This document shows, piece by piece, positions 35,002 to 42,489 of a DNA stretch of 64,000 nucleotides. How positions within the stretch are numbered: the stretch's first letter is position 1; each line of letters starts with the position of its first letter. The stretch lies in NCBI GenBank assembly GCA_016934635.1, contig JAFGSK010000044.1:112784-176783 (forward strand). Direction: 5' to 3'. The notes below the pieces were generated by a model. It saw only the letters and a list, made by a program, of their open reading frames with translations. It searched no databases and was not told the origin of the DNA. The position numbers and the translations under genes are program-made. Source of the DNA: Caldifarciminota bacterium. GTDB lineage: Bacteria; Hydrothermota; Tepidihabitantia; B3-TA06.

Positions 35002-35526
35002 TTAACTCAAGTCTTTTTCGGACGTGGGCGCCCCGATCTCTTCAAGTATCTTTCCTATCTGTGCAAGGTCCCACCTGACGATGGGCAGCTTCTCTGCAAT
35101 GAACTCCCTTCTGCGTGCAATCATCTGGCGAGTGTCGCCGTTGTGTTCGATAAGGACTTCTACCTGACCGAGGAGCTGGTTCACCTCATCGAAAATCGTA
35201 TAGCTTTCCGTTATAAAGCGTACGGCCTTGGTAGCCTGGGTTGCAGGAATCTGACCGAGTGTGTAAAGCATCACGTCGCGTCCCTGCACGGGAAGGTATT
35301 CGAGGTGTTCGCACTGGTCATGCGCCTGGCGCTCGAGAACCACGAGATTACGCCCAAGCTCGCTCTCGTAGGAAAGCAGGAACGAACGAAGCCTGTGCAG
35401 GTTATCTTTTTCTGCTCGCTTACGGTCCAGAGCCCTCGATATGAGGTATGCCCCGAGTCCTGTCGCGGCGGCGATTAAACCTCCTGCAACGGGTCCTGCT
35501 ATTTGCCAAATATGATCCCAAGTCAC
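35002..35526 (-). CDS. Membrane-anchored protein with cytoplasmic helical domain
   Basis: A 174-residue protein with one N-terminal helix ('IAGPVAGGLIAAATGLGAYLI', about residues 9-29), then a basic stretch ('RALDRKRAEKDN') that would keep the rest inside. The remainder is predicted helical, with conserved-looking 'LRSFLLSYESELGRNLVVLE'. No family recognised. The GTG start at 35526 lies five bases after a -10 box, so its mRNA is probably leaderless. It is convergent with ftsY. Confidence 0.6.
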   Translation of the reverse strand: MTWDHIWQIAGPVAGGLIAAATGLGAYLISRALDRKRAEKDNLHRLRSFLLSYESELGRNLVVLERQAHDQCEHLEYLPVQGRDVMLYTLGQIPATQATKAVRFITESYTIFDEVNQLLGQVEVLIEHNGDTRQMIARRREFIAEKLPIVRWDLAQIGKILEEIGAPTSEKDLS

Positions 35527-35531
35527 ATGGA

Positions 35532-35559
35532 AGTATACCTAAGGCTACCTGTTTGACAA
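35532..35559 (-). promoter_or_regulatory. Promoter of the 35002 gene, start-proximal (leaderless type)
   Basis: TTGTCA (35559-35554), 16 bases, TATACT (35537-35532), five bases to the GTG. Confidence 0.65.
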
Positions 35560-35663
35560 GCTTATCAGGCAGTCTGGAGGATGGTGTGTTAGGGGTGTTA
35601 TATCCTAGAATGCCGGACGCAAGCCCCGAGTAGTTGTAAGAATACCCCGGAGGGATACGGGTA

Positions 35664-36242
35664 TTACGGGTTCCAGACAATATCCCAGGAGCAAGAGGAA
35701 TCCCCCCGGTGGATGCAGGCGGTTTCTGAAACCTTGGCATCGGGAAGTTTCAATGCTTCTGCTGCAACAACCAGCCACGAGGTAACCATCGGACAGAATA
35801 TAGGATCTGATGGAAATCCTTTGAGTTCGACGACGCCTAAGCCTTCGCGAACAAAGGTTCCGGCAAGCTTGCCCATTCGGTAGTACTTTGTCCATATCTT
35901 GTTGGAATTCTTGAGAACGATCTCTACCGAGAAAAAACCGAGCATGGCCTTAAGGAAGGTTGAAGTCTCACACTCGGCGGCAAAAAGTCCGGCCTCGTAT
36001 ACGGCCTCCAGAGGGTTGCGCGGGTTGAAGTGATTTGCGATCTCCTCACGCAGGTTTCGCTGCATGGAAAAAGGATACCACTGCCACTTCTGAGCCGACA
36101 AAATAACCTCGGTGTCGACCGCGGGCAGACGCTCGAAAAGATGTTGTGCCTCCACTCGTTTGAGACGTGATTGAACGTATTCCCTCAAGGAGATGAGGGA
36201 TATCCCTCTCACGAGCATTTGGGGCAGTTTCTCGGAGGCCAT
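35664..36242 (-). CDS. Sensor-like protein, first of three tandem paralogues
   Basis: A 192-residue cytosolic protein. Shared plan of all three copies: 'VRGISLISLREYVQSRL' at the start, 'ILSAQKWQWYPF' near residue 50, 'FLKAMLGFFSVEIVLKNS' near residue 95, a 'KYYRMGK' element, then 'FCPMVTSWLVVAAE' and a closing 'CIHRGDSSCSWDIVW'. The Cys-x2-[RK]-G-[DT]-x2-[CS]-x-W end and overall length recall the heme-NO-binding / V4R / TIGR02265-like small-molecule sensor group, but I cannot confirm it. No transmembrane segment or output domain is present. Each copy has its own promoter close to the ATG. Confidence 0.6.
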   Translation of the reverse strand: MASEKLPQMLVRGISLISLREYVQSRLKRVEAQHLFERLPAVDTEVILSAQKWQWYPFSMQRNLREEIANHFNPRNPLEAVYEAGLFAAECETSTFLKAMLGFFSVEIVLKNSNKIWTKYYRMGKLAGTFVREGLGVVELKGFPSDPIFCPMVTSWLVVAAEALKLPDAKVSETACIHRGDSSCSWDIVWNP

Positions 36243-36250
36243 ACGCTTGA

Positions 36251-36279
36251 AGTATGCAGGATGAATCCAGGTTTGTCAA
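36251..36279 (-). promoter_or_regulatory. Promoter of first sensor-like paralogue, start-proximal
   Basis: TTGACA (36279-36274), 17 bases, CATACT (36256-36251), eight bases to the ATG at 36242. Confidence 0.65.
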
Positions 36280-36325
36280 GCTACCCAAGGTCACATGACT
36301 AAGGGAAGCACGATACGCTTATCCC

Positions 36326-36955
36326 TTATTGCGATCTTTCTTCGCCCTCAGCGGAAGAAGGAGTATTATTGTTACTTATCCATGAGACTTCCCAGCGGCA
36401 GAGCGCGTCGCCTTCATGTATGCAGGCAGTTTGGACGATCTTCGTGTTCTCGAACCCCATGTTTTGGCCTGCTATCTTGAGCCAGGCATACATGGTAGGA
36501 CAGAAGAGCTCATCGTGGGCAAACCCTTTAACCTCGAAGCAGGCCGAATCTCCGTTGTAGTTTACAAGTTCCATCCTGCCAGGACGGTAGTACTTATCCC
36601 AGATGTCGGCGGTTTTCTTTAAAACGAGTTTAACCGGGAGATAAGCCAGGATCGCCTTGAGAAAGATAGATATCTCATAGTTGGCTGTAAAGACAACCAT
36701 ATCATAGATCGCCTGTCTTGGATCCTTGGGATTAAACTCTAAAACCACCTGTTCCCGTAGATGCTGCTGAAGTTTGAAAGGGTACCACTCACCCTTCTGG
36801 GCTGAAAGTATTATCTCCGGTTCACCTTTCGGGAATCTTGAAAAAAAACCTTCCAGACCCTCTTCACCAAGTCGTGACTTCACGTATTCCCTTATCGAGA
36901 TAAGGGATATACCGCGCACCCACATCTGGGACTCATCGGTGGTCATCCCTGACAT
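36326..36955 (-). CDS. Sensor-like protein, second tandem paralogue
   Basis: A 209-residue paralogue of the 35664 gene: 'VRGISLISIREYVKSRLG', 'ILSAQKGEWYPFKLQ', 'FLKAILAYLPVKLVLKKT', 'KYYRPGRMELVNYNG', 'FCPTMYAWLKIAGQ' and 'CIHEGDALCRWEVSW'. It has a short extra N-terminus and a polar tail of about 15 residues. In its family-like features it best fits the 'YYRPGR' form known from V4R/HNOB-like proteins. Function unknown; possibly binds a small hydrophobic ligand. Confidence 0.6.
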   Translation of the reverse strand: MSGMTTDESQMWVRGISLISIREYVKSRLGEEGLEGFFSRFPKGEPEIILSAQKGEWYPFKLQQHLREQVVLEFNPKDPRQAIYDMVVFTANYEISIFLKAILAYLPVKLVLKKTADIWDKYYRPGRMELVNYNGDSACFEVKGFAHDELFCPTMYAWLKIAGQNMGFENTKIVQTACIHEGDALCRWEVSWISNNNTPSSAEGEERSQ

Positions 36956-36963
36956 AAGATCTT

Positions 36964-36991
36964 ATTATCTGGATTGTCGTCGATCTGTCAA
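36964..36991 (-). promoter_or_regulatory. Promoter of second sensor-like paralogue, start-proximal
   Basis: TTGACA (36991-36986), 16 bases, GATAAT (36969-36964), eight bases to the ATG at 36955. Confidence 0.65.
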
Positions 36992-37077
36992 GTAGAATGA
37001 TTCTAAATAAGAACCTCGATTAACCCGCAGGATTCTTGCGATCATTTTTGTGCGGAGCACAAAAAGAAGCACTAAAT

Positions 37078-37653
37078 TTATTCCCACTCAATCTCCCAGC
37101 AACTCAGACTCGTTCCTTTGTGGATTGCAACGGTCTGTTTGACGCTCAGTTCTTTGAGTTTCAGGTACCTTGCTGCCACTTCCATCCACGCCTCGACAAG
37201 GCTGCAAAAAAGCCGGTCAGTAGGGAATTCCCTGAGCTCGAGTACTGCTTTCTTGTCGTGTACTAACCGGGCTGTAGCTTTACCTTTCCTGTAGAATTTC
37301 GACCAGATCGTCTGTACTCTGGAAGCAACGAGTTTTATAGGGAAAACCCCGAACATTGCGCGTAGAACGGCATTTATCTCGAATTCCGCCAGGTAGAGAC
37401 CAAGATCATAGATCGCCTTTTCGGGGTGATTCCGGTCAAACCGGTTAGCTATGGACTCGTGTAACTTGACCTGTATCGAGTAGGGATACCACTCACCCTT
37501 CTCCGCATTGATCAAGGCGTAGCTTACCTCAAATGGCAGGGGTTTTATGAACAGATCCATCTCCCCGAGCGCTAACTTTGACTGAATGTATTCCCGTATT
37601 CCGATGAAGACGATACCTCGCACTTCAGCTGCAGCAGGGTCTTGTGGATGCAT
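37078..37653 (-). CDS. Sensor-like protein, third tandem paralogue
   Basis: A 191-residue paralogue: 'VRGIVFIGIREYIQSKLA', 'LINAEKGEWYPYSIQ', 'VLRAMFGVFPIKLVASRV', 'KFYRKGKA' and 'AIHKGTSLSCWEIEW'. The first Cys of the C-terminal pair found in the other two copies is replaced by Ala, and Asp by Thr, so the pair is not essential or this copy has diverged in function. The repeated copies, each with a private promoter rather than an operon, suggest separate expression of related sensors. Confidence 0.6.
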   Translation of the reverse strand: MHPQDPAAAEVRGIVFIGIREYIQSKLALGEMDLFIKPLPFEVSYALINAEKGEWYPYSIQVKLHESIANRFDRNHPEKAIYDLGLYLAEFEINAVLRAMFGVFPIKLVASRVQTIWSKFYRKGKATARLVHDKKAVLELREFPTDRLFCSLVEAWMEVAARYLKLKELSVKQTVAIHKGTSLSCWEIEWE

Positions 37654-37662
37654 ATCGATAAA

Positions 37663-37690
37663 AGTATATCTAGACCTTGGGGAAAAGCAA
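37663..37690 (-). promoter_or_regulatory. Promoter of third sensor-like paralogue, start-proximal
   Basis: TTGCTT (37690-37685), 16 bases, TATACT (37668-37663), nine bases to the ATG at 37653. The -35 box is weaker than in the other copies. Confidence 0.5.
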
Positions 37691-37862
37691 ATGATTAAGG
37701 GCTTCTATCGACCCCTGTTTCTATGACTTACTTCGGTCTTACTTTATTGGTCTGCGGTTATAAGGGCACGTCATGCCGTGTCCCCTACCTTCACCCCATG
37801 AACCCGCTTCGAGTGTACTCTGCCAGCGTCGTCATTTCATGTCCGCGGGGACCCCATTAAAT

Positions 37863-37896
37863 CTGCGATTTTTTGAACCTCCGGTTCGCAAGCGTC
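37863..37896. repeat. Dispersed 33-bp intergenic repeat, inverted copy
   Basis: Matches the reverse complement of 9522-9554 with one or two changes. It lies in the 230-base gap between the sensor-like genes and the ABC permease, where no gene is seen. Confidence 0.7.
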
Positions 37897-37917
37897 GAGC
37901 TTGCTCAAAAAGGAGCG

Positions 37918-38655
37918 CTACAATATCCACTTGCGCTTGATGTTCCACAATGATGCGGCAAAAAGCACTAGGCAGAAAGCCGTAAGCGCTCCGAAGTCCA
38001 AAAGATAGGGAAGCGCGTGTTCGCCGTGAACCGCACCGTGCAGGATGTCGGCGCCGTAAGTAAGCGGAAGAGCGTAGGAAAAGGGTTTTAAGAATACGGG
38101 AAGCTTCGCTATGGGAAAGAACAGACCGCATAAAAATATCATGGGGAACCGGAAGAAGTTGGAAAAGGTCTGAGCCTCGAACACCTCGCTTACCGCCACC
38201 GCTATGAAAAGCCCCAGAAAGGTCGAACTCATGGCGATGAGTATTATCCCGGGCACGAACGCGGCCCAGGCAATTCCGGAAAGGTCAACAATAAAAGCCG
38301 CGATTATTACCGGGACAAAGGCGTTGGCCGTGCCGAAAAGGATTGCACCGCCTGTTTTGGCAAGCATCAAGAGCTCGAAAGGAATCGGGGCCAGAAGCAG
38401 GCGCTCGAACGACCGGTTCTTCTTCTCAAAGGTTATGTTTACCGCCAGCATGGAGGTAGTGCCGAACAGGATGGCCACCGAGATCACACCGGGGAGCAGG
38501 TTGGGGATACTTCCCAGACCGCTGCCCGATCTTATGAAAAACATGCCGGTCCACACCAGGGGGAAGATGATGCCCCAGCTGATGTTGGGCGGCTTGAGGT
38601 AGTATGTTTTCATGTCCTTTGCCAGGATGGCAAAGTACGCCCGCCAGTCTTTCAT
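37918..38655 (-). CDS. ABC-2 type transporter permease
   Basis: A 245-residue membrane protein with six predicted helices and the ABC-2 pattern ('FEKKNRSFERLLLAPIPFELLMLAKTGG' begins the coupling region, cut here at 'FERLLLAPIPFE'). The late motif 'FFPIAKLPVFLKPFSYALPLTYGADIL' is represented by 'LPLTYGADIL'. It pairs with the ATPase encoded just upstream (ATGA overlap, 38652-38655). Such two-component systems export drugs, polysaccharides or lipids; the substrate is unknown. Confidence 0.88.
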   Translation of the reverse strand: MKDWRAYFAILAKDMKTYYLKPPNISWGIIFPLVWTGMFFIRSGSGLGSIPNLLPGVISVAILFGTTSMLAVNITFEKKNRSFERLLLAPIPFELLMLAKTGGAILFGTANAFVPVIIAAFIVDLSGIAWAAFVPGIILIAMSSTFLGLFIAVAVSEVFEAQTFSNFFRFPMIFLCGLFFPIAKLPVFLKPFSYALPLTYGADILHGAVHGEHALPYLLDFGALTAFCLVLFAASLWNIKRKWIL

Positions 38656-39626
38656 TCTTTCCTCCCTTTCCTTTCCTTTTCTTTTTCCATCGCCTCGGCC
38701 TCGATGCCGGTGACCTTTATGAACACCTCCTCCAGTGAAGGTTTGACCTTACGGGCCTCCGCGACCTCCGTACCTGCTTCTTCTAGGAATCGGACAAGGG
38801 GTCCGACCCTTATCTCCTCGCCTGCCTCCACCCTTACGATACTTTGCTTTCCGATACTGAAATCCAGTCCGGGAAATTCCACAGAAAGCGCTCTCTCGAT
38901 TTTGGCTGTTATTCCAGTACAGGTGATCTCCAGAACGTGTCTTCCCCTAAGAGGCTGGAGCAGGCGGGCAACCGAGTCGGTTTTTACGATGCGGCCTGAT
39001 ACGATAAATGCGATGCGGTCGCAAAGCCGCTCGGCCTCCTCGATATAGTGAGTGGTCAGGAATATTGTGGTTCCCGACTGGTGCAGGTCTGAGATGAGCT
39101 GACGCAGCTGTCGGGCCGACGCCACATCTATGCCGGTGGTGGGTTCGTCCAGGAACAGTATTTCAGGCCGGTGGATTATCCCGGCGGCAATGGTTAGCTT
39201 TCGCTTCATTCCCTTGGAGTAGGTGGCGAACTTGCGGTCCGCGGCCTTGTCCAGCCCGAAGTCGGCCAAGAGCCTCTGCGCCCTTCGCTTTCTTTCCTTG
39301 CTTGGCATGCCGTAAAGCGCGGCGCAGAAGCACAGGTTGCCGAATCCTGAAAGTTCGGGATAGAGGTTGCTTTCGTCCGGAACCACGCCCACCAGATGCT
39401 GGGCTGCCTTGGGTCTGCGGGTACAGTCGATGCCGTCGATTACGACCTTACCTGCATCAGGACGGGCCAGGCCGGTGAGAACGTTGATGGTGGTGGTCTT
39501 GCCCGCGCCGTTGGGACCCAGGAACCCGAACAACTCGCCTTTCTTAACGTTGAAGCTGATGCCGTCAAGCGCCTGCACCTCATCGAAGCGCTTCTTGATA
39601 CCCTGGACTGCTATGGCGTCAAACAT
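38652..39626 (-). CDS. ABC transporter ATP-binding protein (ABC-2 partner)
   Basis: A 324-residue ATPase with Walker A 'GPNGAGKTT' (about residue 37), Q-loop region 'VVPDESNLYPELS', signature 'YSKGMKRKL', Walker B 'ILFLDEPTTG' and H-loop 'FLTTHY'. The signature YSKGM replaces LSGGQ, as is usual in the DrrA/CcmA-like group. A C-terminal extension of about 100 residues with strands is typical of DrrA-type exporters. It begins with a GGGGTGA site and is followed directly by the permease gene. Confidence 0.92.
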   Translation of the reverse strand: MFDAIAVQGIKKRFDEVQALDGISFNVKKGELFGFLGPNGAGKTTTINVLTGLARPDAGKVVIDGIDCTRRPKAAQHLVGVVPDESNLYPELSGFGNLCFCAALYGMPSKERKRRAQRLLADFGLDKAADRKFATYSKGMKRKLTIAAGIIHRPEILFLDEPTTGIDVASARQLRQLISDLHQSGTTIFLTTHYIEEAERLCDRIAFIVSGRIVKTDSVARLLQPLRGRHVLEITCTGITAKIERALSVEFPGLDFSIGKQSIVRVEAGEEIRVGPLVRFLEEAGTEVAEARKVKPSLEEVFIKVTGIEAEAMEKEKERKGRKE

Positions 39627-39787
39627 TATTCACCCCACGATCCTGCTCCACAGTATCGCGTGGATCCCAAAAATAGCATCTGTGAGATGAAATATCGGTC
39701 AGACCTTTTTGATTGCGATATCGTTTTTTTTTTCGATCTTTTAACTCTAATAAGCCGCATACGTGTCCCATGGGGTAAAAGAAGCAA

Positions 39788-41035
39788 CTACAGTCCAAAT
39801 TTCTCGATCAGCTCCTTCTTTTTGAGTCCCAGGATGCCGTACTTCTTGCCGATCTTGGTGAACGCGGCGATGGCCTTATCCAGGTGGTCCTTTTCGTGCG
39901 CCGCGGAGAGCTGGGTGCGGATCCTCGCCTGGCCCTGGGGAACTACCGGATAGAAGAATCCGATCACGTAGATGCCTTCCGCGTAGAGATCGCGGGCCAT
40001 GTCCTGCGAGAGTTTGGCGTTGTAAAGCATCACCGGTACAATCGGCGTCTCGCCCGGACGGATATCGAACCCGGCCTCGGTCATCTTCTCACGGAAATAC
40101 TTGGTATTGGCTTCCAGCTTGTCCCGGCGTTCGGTGGTTCCGGACACGATGTCCATCACCCGCGACGCTGCGGCCACGATGACCGGGGGCATGGTGTTGG
40201 AAAAGAGATAAGGCCTGGCCCTCTGCTTGCACATCTCGACGAGTTCCGCCCTGCCGGAAACGCAACCGCCCGACGCTCCTCCCAAGGCCTTACCAAGGGT
40301 AGTGGTGATGATGTCTATCTTACCGACCACCCCGAAGTGCTCGTGTACACCGCGCCCGGTCTTGCCGATGAATCCGGTGGCGTGGGAGTCGTCCACCAGA
40401 ACCATGGAGTCATATTTCTCACATAACGCAACTATCTCATCCAAAGGAGCAAGGTCGCCGTCCATCGAGAACACGCCGTCGGTAACCACTAACCGGATGC
40501 GCTTATCCTGATGCATCTCGAGCTTCTGCTCCAGGTGCTGCATATTCATGTGCTTGAACGAGTCGTAGGCGGCCTTGCATAGTCTGATGCCGTCGATCAA
40601 TGATGCGTGCACAAGACGGTCCGAGATAATGATGTCTTCCTCTCCGAGTATAGCCTCGAACACGCCCGCGTTGGCGTCCATGCAGGAGGGGAACAGGACC
40701 GTATCCTCTGTCCCTAAGAACTTGGTAAGCTTGTCCTGCAGTTCGCGGTGGATGTCCTGGGTGCCGCAGATGAACCGCACCGACGACATCCCGTAGCCCC
40801 GCGAATCCAGGCCTTCGTGCGCGGCCTTTACCACATCGGGATGTGAGGAAAGCCCCAGGTAGTTGTTCGCGCACATGTTGATGAGTTCTTTTAATTCCGA
40901 GCCTTCTGGAAACTCGACCTTGATTTCCGCATCCTGCGGTGAGTGGATGAACCTCTCCTCCTTGAACAGCCCGCCATCACGGATCTCTTCAATGGTCTTC
41001 TGATAATGTTCCTTAACCTTTTCGCTGTAGGCCAT
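39788..41035 (-). CDS. kbl: Glycine C-acetyltransferase (2-amino-3-ketobutyrate CoA ligase)
   Basis: A 415-residue PLP enzyme of the alpha-oxoamine synthase family. It converts 2-amino-3-ketobutyrate and CoA to glycine and acetyl-CoA, the second step of threonine breakdown. It has 'GLFKEER' near the start, 'SSVRFICGTQDIH' (about residue 83), 'VDDSHATGF' and the PLP-Lys in 'TTLGKALGGASGG' (about residue 248), and 'FFYPVVPQGQARIR' near the end, all very close to E. coli KBL. An acyl carrier protein gene abuts it upstream, which is unusual for KBL and more usual for serine palmitoyltransferase-type relatives. Threonine dehydrogenase at 55055 supports KBL. Confidence 0.9.
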   Translation of the reverse strand: MAYSEKVKEHYQKTIEEIRDGGLFKEERFIHSPQDAEIKVEFPEGSELKELINMCANNYLGLSSHPDVVKAAHEGLDSRGYGMSSVRFICGTQDIHRELQDKLTKFLGTEDTVLFPSCMDANAGVFEAILGEEDIIISDRLVHASLIDGIRLCKAAYDSFKHMNMQHLEQKLEMHQDKRIRLVVTDGVFSMDGDLAPLDEIVALCEKYDSMVLVDDSHATGFIGKTGRGVHEHFGVVGKIDIITTTLGKALGGASGGCVSGRAELVEMCKQRARPYLFSNTMPPVIVAAASRVMDIVSGTTERRDKLEANTKYFREKMTEAGFDIRPGETPIVPVMLYNAKLSQDMARDLYAEGIYVIGFFYPVVPQGQARIRTQLSAAHEKDHLDKAIAAFTKIGKKYGILGLKKKELIEKFGL

Positions 41036-41299
41036 TTATTCCCCCTTGAACCGCTTTACCAACTCCACGATCTTCGAGACGGTGTCGAAAGCTTCGGGCG
41101 TTGCGTCCGAGTCCGGGATCTGAATCTGGTACTTTTTCTCTAAAAAGACCTTCAGGGATACCATGGAGAAGGAGTCCACGATACCGCCTGAGATGAGTGG
41201 AGTGTCTGCAGTCAGTTCATCTGCCTCGTCTTCGTCGTCGATGTACTCATTCTTGACGTACGCGAGAACCGTGTCCTTCAATTGCTTTTCATCAAGCAT
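41036..41299 (-). CDS. Acyl carrier protein-like protein
   Basis: An 87-residue acidic protein with the phosphopantetheine site 'GIVDSFSMVSL' (Ser at about residue 43). Housekeeping ACPs read 'DSLDTVEL' here; this is a divergent, dedicated type. Its stop is directly next to the kbl start, with no gap, and AAGGAGC precedes its ATG, so the two are translated from one message. In sphingolipid-producing bacteria an ACP gene sits beside the serine palmitoyltransferase gene. A thioester-bound acyl partner for the neighbouring synthase is therefore possible, by inference. Confidence 0.85.
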   Translation of the reverse strand: MLDEKQLKDTVLAYVKNEYIDDEDEADELTADTPLISGGIVDSFSMVSLKVFLEKKYQIQIPDSDATPEAFDTVSKIVELVKRFKGE

Positions 41300-41420
41300 T
41301 GCTGCTCCTTAGTTTTGTTTTCAATTACAGACTGCCTCCCCGCACCAGCGAGTAGTATATTTGATTATCGGAAGGATGCAAGAGGGGATTATACCCGACG
41401 GAAAGAACGAAGATAACCTC

Positions 41421-41780
41421 TTAGGTTGCTCTTATGGACTTCCTTAGCTCATCAATCAGGCGAGCAGCGAATTCTGCTAGTAAATTAGGATGGTTCTTTA
41501 ATAATCCTAGTAACTCCTCTAGAAGAAGTCTTGGATTTTGCTTATGCTTAGAGACGAGTGTGAACTCCAGGATTTCTGCAAGTGATGTTTCAAGGGCATT
41601 TGCAAGTCGGTTGACTGTGGTAATACCGGGTATCGTCAGGCCACGCTCAATTTTACTTACATGTTTGAATGTGAGTTCAGCCTCCTGTGCTAATTTTTCC
41701 TGAGACCAACCTTTAATTTTACGTCTTCGACGGATTTCTAAACCCAACTTTTTCAGGAATGACGTATCTTTCTTTGGCAT
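41421..41780 (-). CDS. XRE-family HTH transcriptional regulator
   Basis: A 119-residue DNA-binding protein. The N-terminal helix-turn-helix of the Cro/C1 type is clear: 'IKGWSQEKLAQEAELTFKHVSKIERG' covers it, with 'SQEKLAQEAEL' and 'KHVSKIERG' as the two helices (about residues 20-50), then 'NRLANALETSLAEIL'. The C-terminal part is helical and may dimerise. It is divergent from the lipoprotein gene at 41900. A palindromic site between them overlaps that gene's promoter, so repression of the lipoprotein, and possibly of itself, is likely. Confidence 0.88.
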   Translation of the reverse strand: MPKKDTSFLKKLGLEIRRRRKIKGWSQEKLAQEAELTFKHVSKIERGLTIPGITTVNRLANALETSLAEILEFTLVSKHKQNPRLLLEELLGLLKNHPNLLAEFAARLIDELRKSIRAT

Positions 41781-41818
41781 TCGTTAAATATAGATAAGAT
41801 ACGAATTTGTTCTATCCT

Positions 41819-41855
41819 CTCTAGATAGAAATGCTCTTGATAATTCTATCTAGAG
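41819..41855. promoter_or_regulatory. Probable operator of the XRE regulator
   Basis: Perfect 12-bp inverted repeat CTCTAGATAGAA (41819-41830) and TTCTATCTAGAG (41844-41855) with a 13-base spacer. The right arm lies between the -35 (TTGATA, 41837-41842) and the -10 (TAAAAT, 41859-41864) of the lipoprotein gene. Additional half-sites (TCTATC at 41811-41816; TAGATA at 41791-41796) lie on the regulator side, near its presumed promoter. Confidence 0.7.
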
Positions 41856-41899
41856 GTATAAAATAAAGGGTAAACTATCTAACCTACAAGGAGGAAAAT

Positions 41900-42283
41900 A
41901 TGTGGGGCAAGTCATATAGGACGTTACTTCTAGCCACCATTACATGTTGTGCATTTCTTGCTAACTGCGATTCAAACGTTATAACGATCGACAGTGTGAA
42001 TATTACACCACCTGGTGGTTACGATGTAGCTACACTCACTGCCGAAATTCATGCTTCAGCTTCAGGAACTCATACAATAAAAGCAGAATGGAAATGGCAT
42101 GGGCAAGGAAGCAGCGTCGAAGAAGTAGTGAAAACAGAATACATAACCATGGATCACGATGGTAATTACTACTCAGAATATTCTGCGTCCAGTGGTTATG
42201 TGTTACTAAACTATTATTGGATTGAGCTTTTCGATGATGATGGGATTCTTTTGAAAAAAGCCAGTGAAGTGTTCTGTTATTAG
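41900..42283 (+). CDS. Small lipoprotein controlled by the XRE regulator
   Basis: A 127-residue lipoprotein (lipobox 'FLANC', about residues 19-23) with AAGGAGG before the ATG. The mature part reads as one Ig-like or beta-sandwich domain ('TIDSVNITPPGGYDVATLTAEI', cut here at 'DVATLTAEIHA', 'KAEWKWHGQG', 'YYWIELFDDDGILL'). Function unknown. Location across the operator from an XRE repressor suggests it is made only under a specific condition. Confidence 0.7.
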   Translation: MWGKSYRTLLLATITCCAFLANCDSNVITIDSVNITPPGGYDVATLTAEIHASASGTHTIKAEWKWHGQGSSVEEVVKTEYITMDHDGNYYSEYSASSGYVLLNYYWIELFDDDGILLKKASEVFCY

Positions 42284-42489
42284 CTATATCTTCAATCCTT
42301 ACTGAGTAAATTACTATAAAATAGCAGAGAGACCTACTTAAAGGTCAACCCGTTATAAATGCTTTGGTCTTACCTGACGCGAAGCGATGCGGATGCATCC
42401 AGGTTATCCCCTGCATTTCCCCTGCGATCTTTTGAACCAAAGGAACAAAAGGAACAATTTCAAAACACCCTGAGAGGGAGCGCTCCATG
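42284..42489. other. Repeat-bearing gap
   Basis: About 205 bases, no gene seen. It carries the 68-base repeat at 42369-42436 and a 'CACCCTGAGAGGG' element at 42467-42479 like those at 9808 and 63538. Confidence 0.5.
42369..42436. repeat. 68-bp direct repeat, copy 1
   Basis: Starts CTTACCTGACGCGAAGCGAT and ends GCGATCTTTTGA; about 85-90% alike to 44374-44441. A fragment (CCTGACGCGAA) recurs at 52158-52168. Confidence 0.75.

Noticed and set aside
39788..41035. kbl gene as a serine palmitoyltransferase because of the ACP neighbour
   Set aside because: Motifs match true KBL very closely and a threonine dehydrogenase gene is present; the ACP link is kept as a finding.
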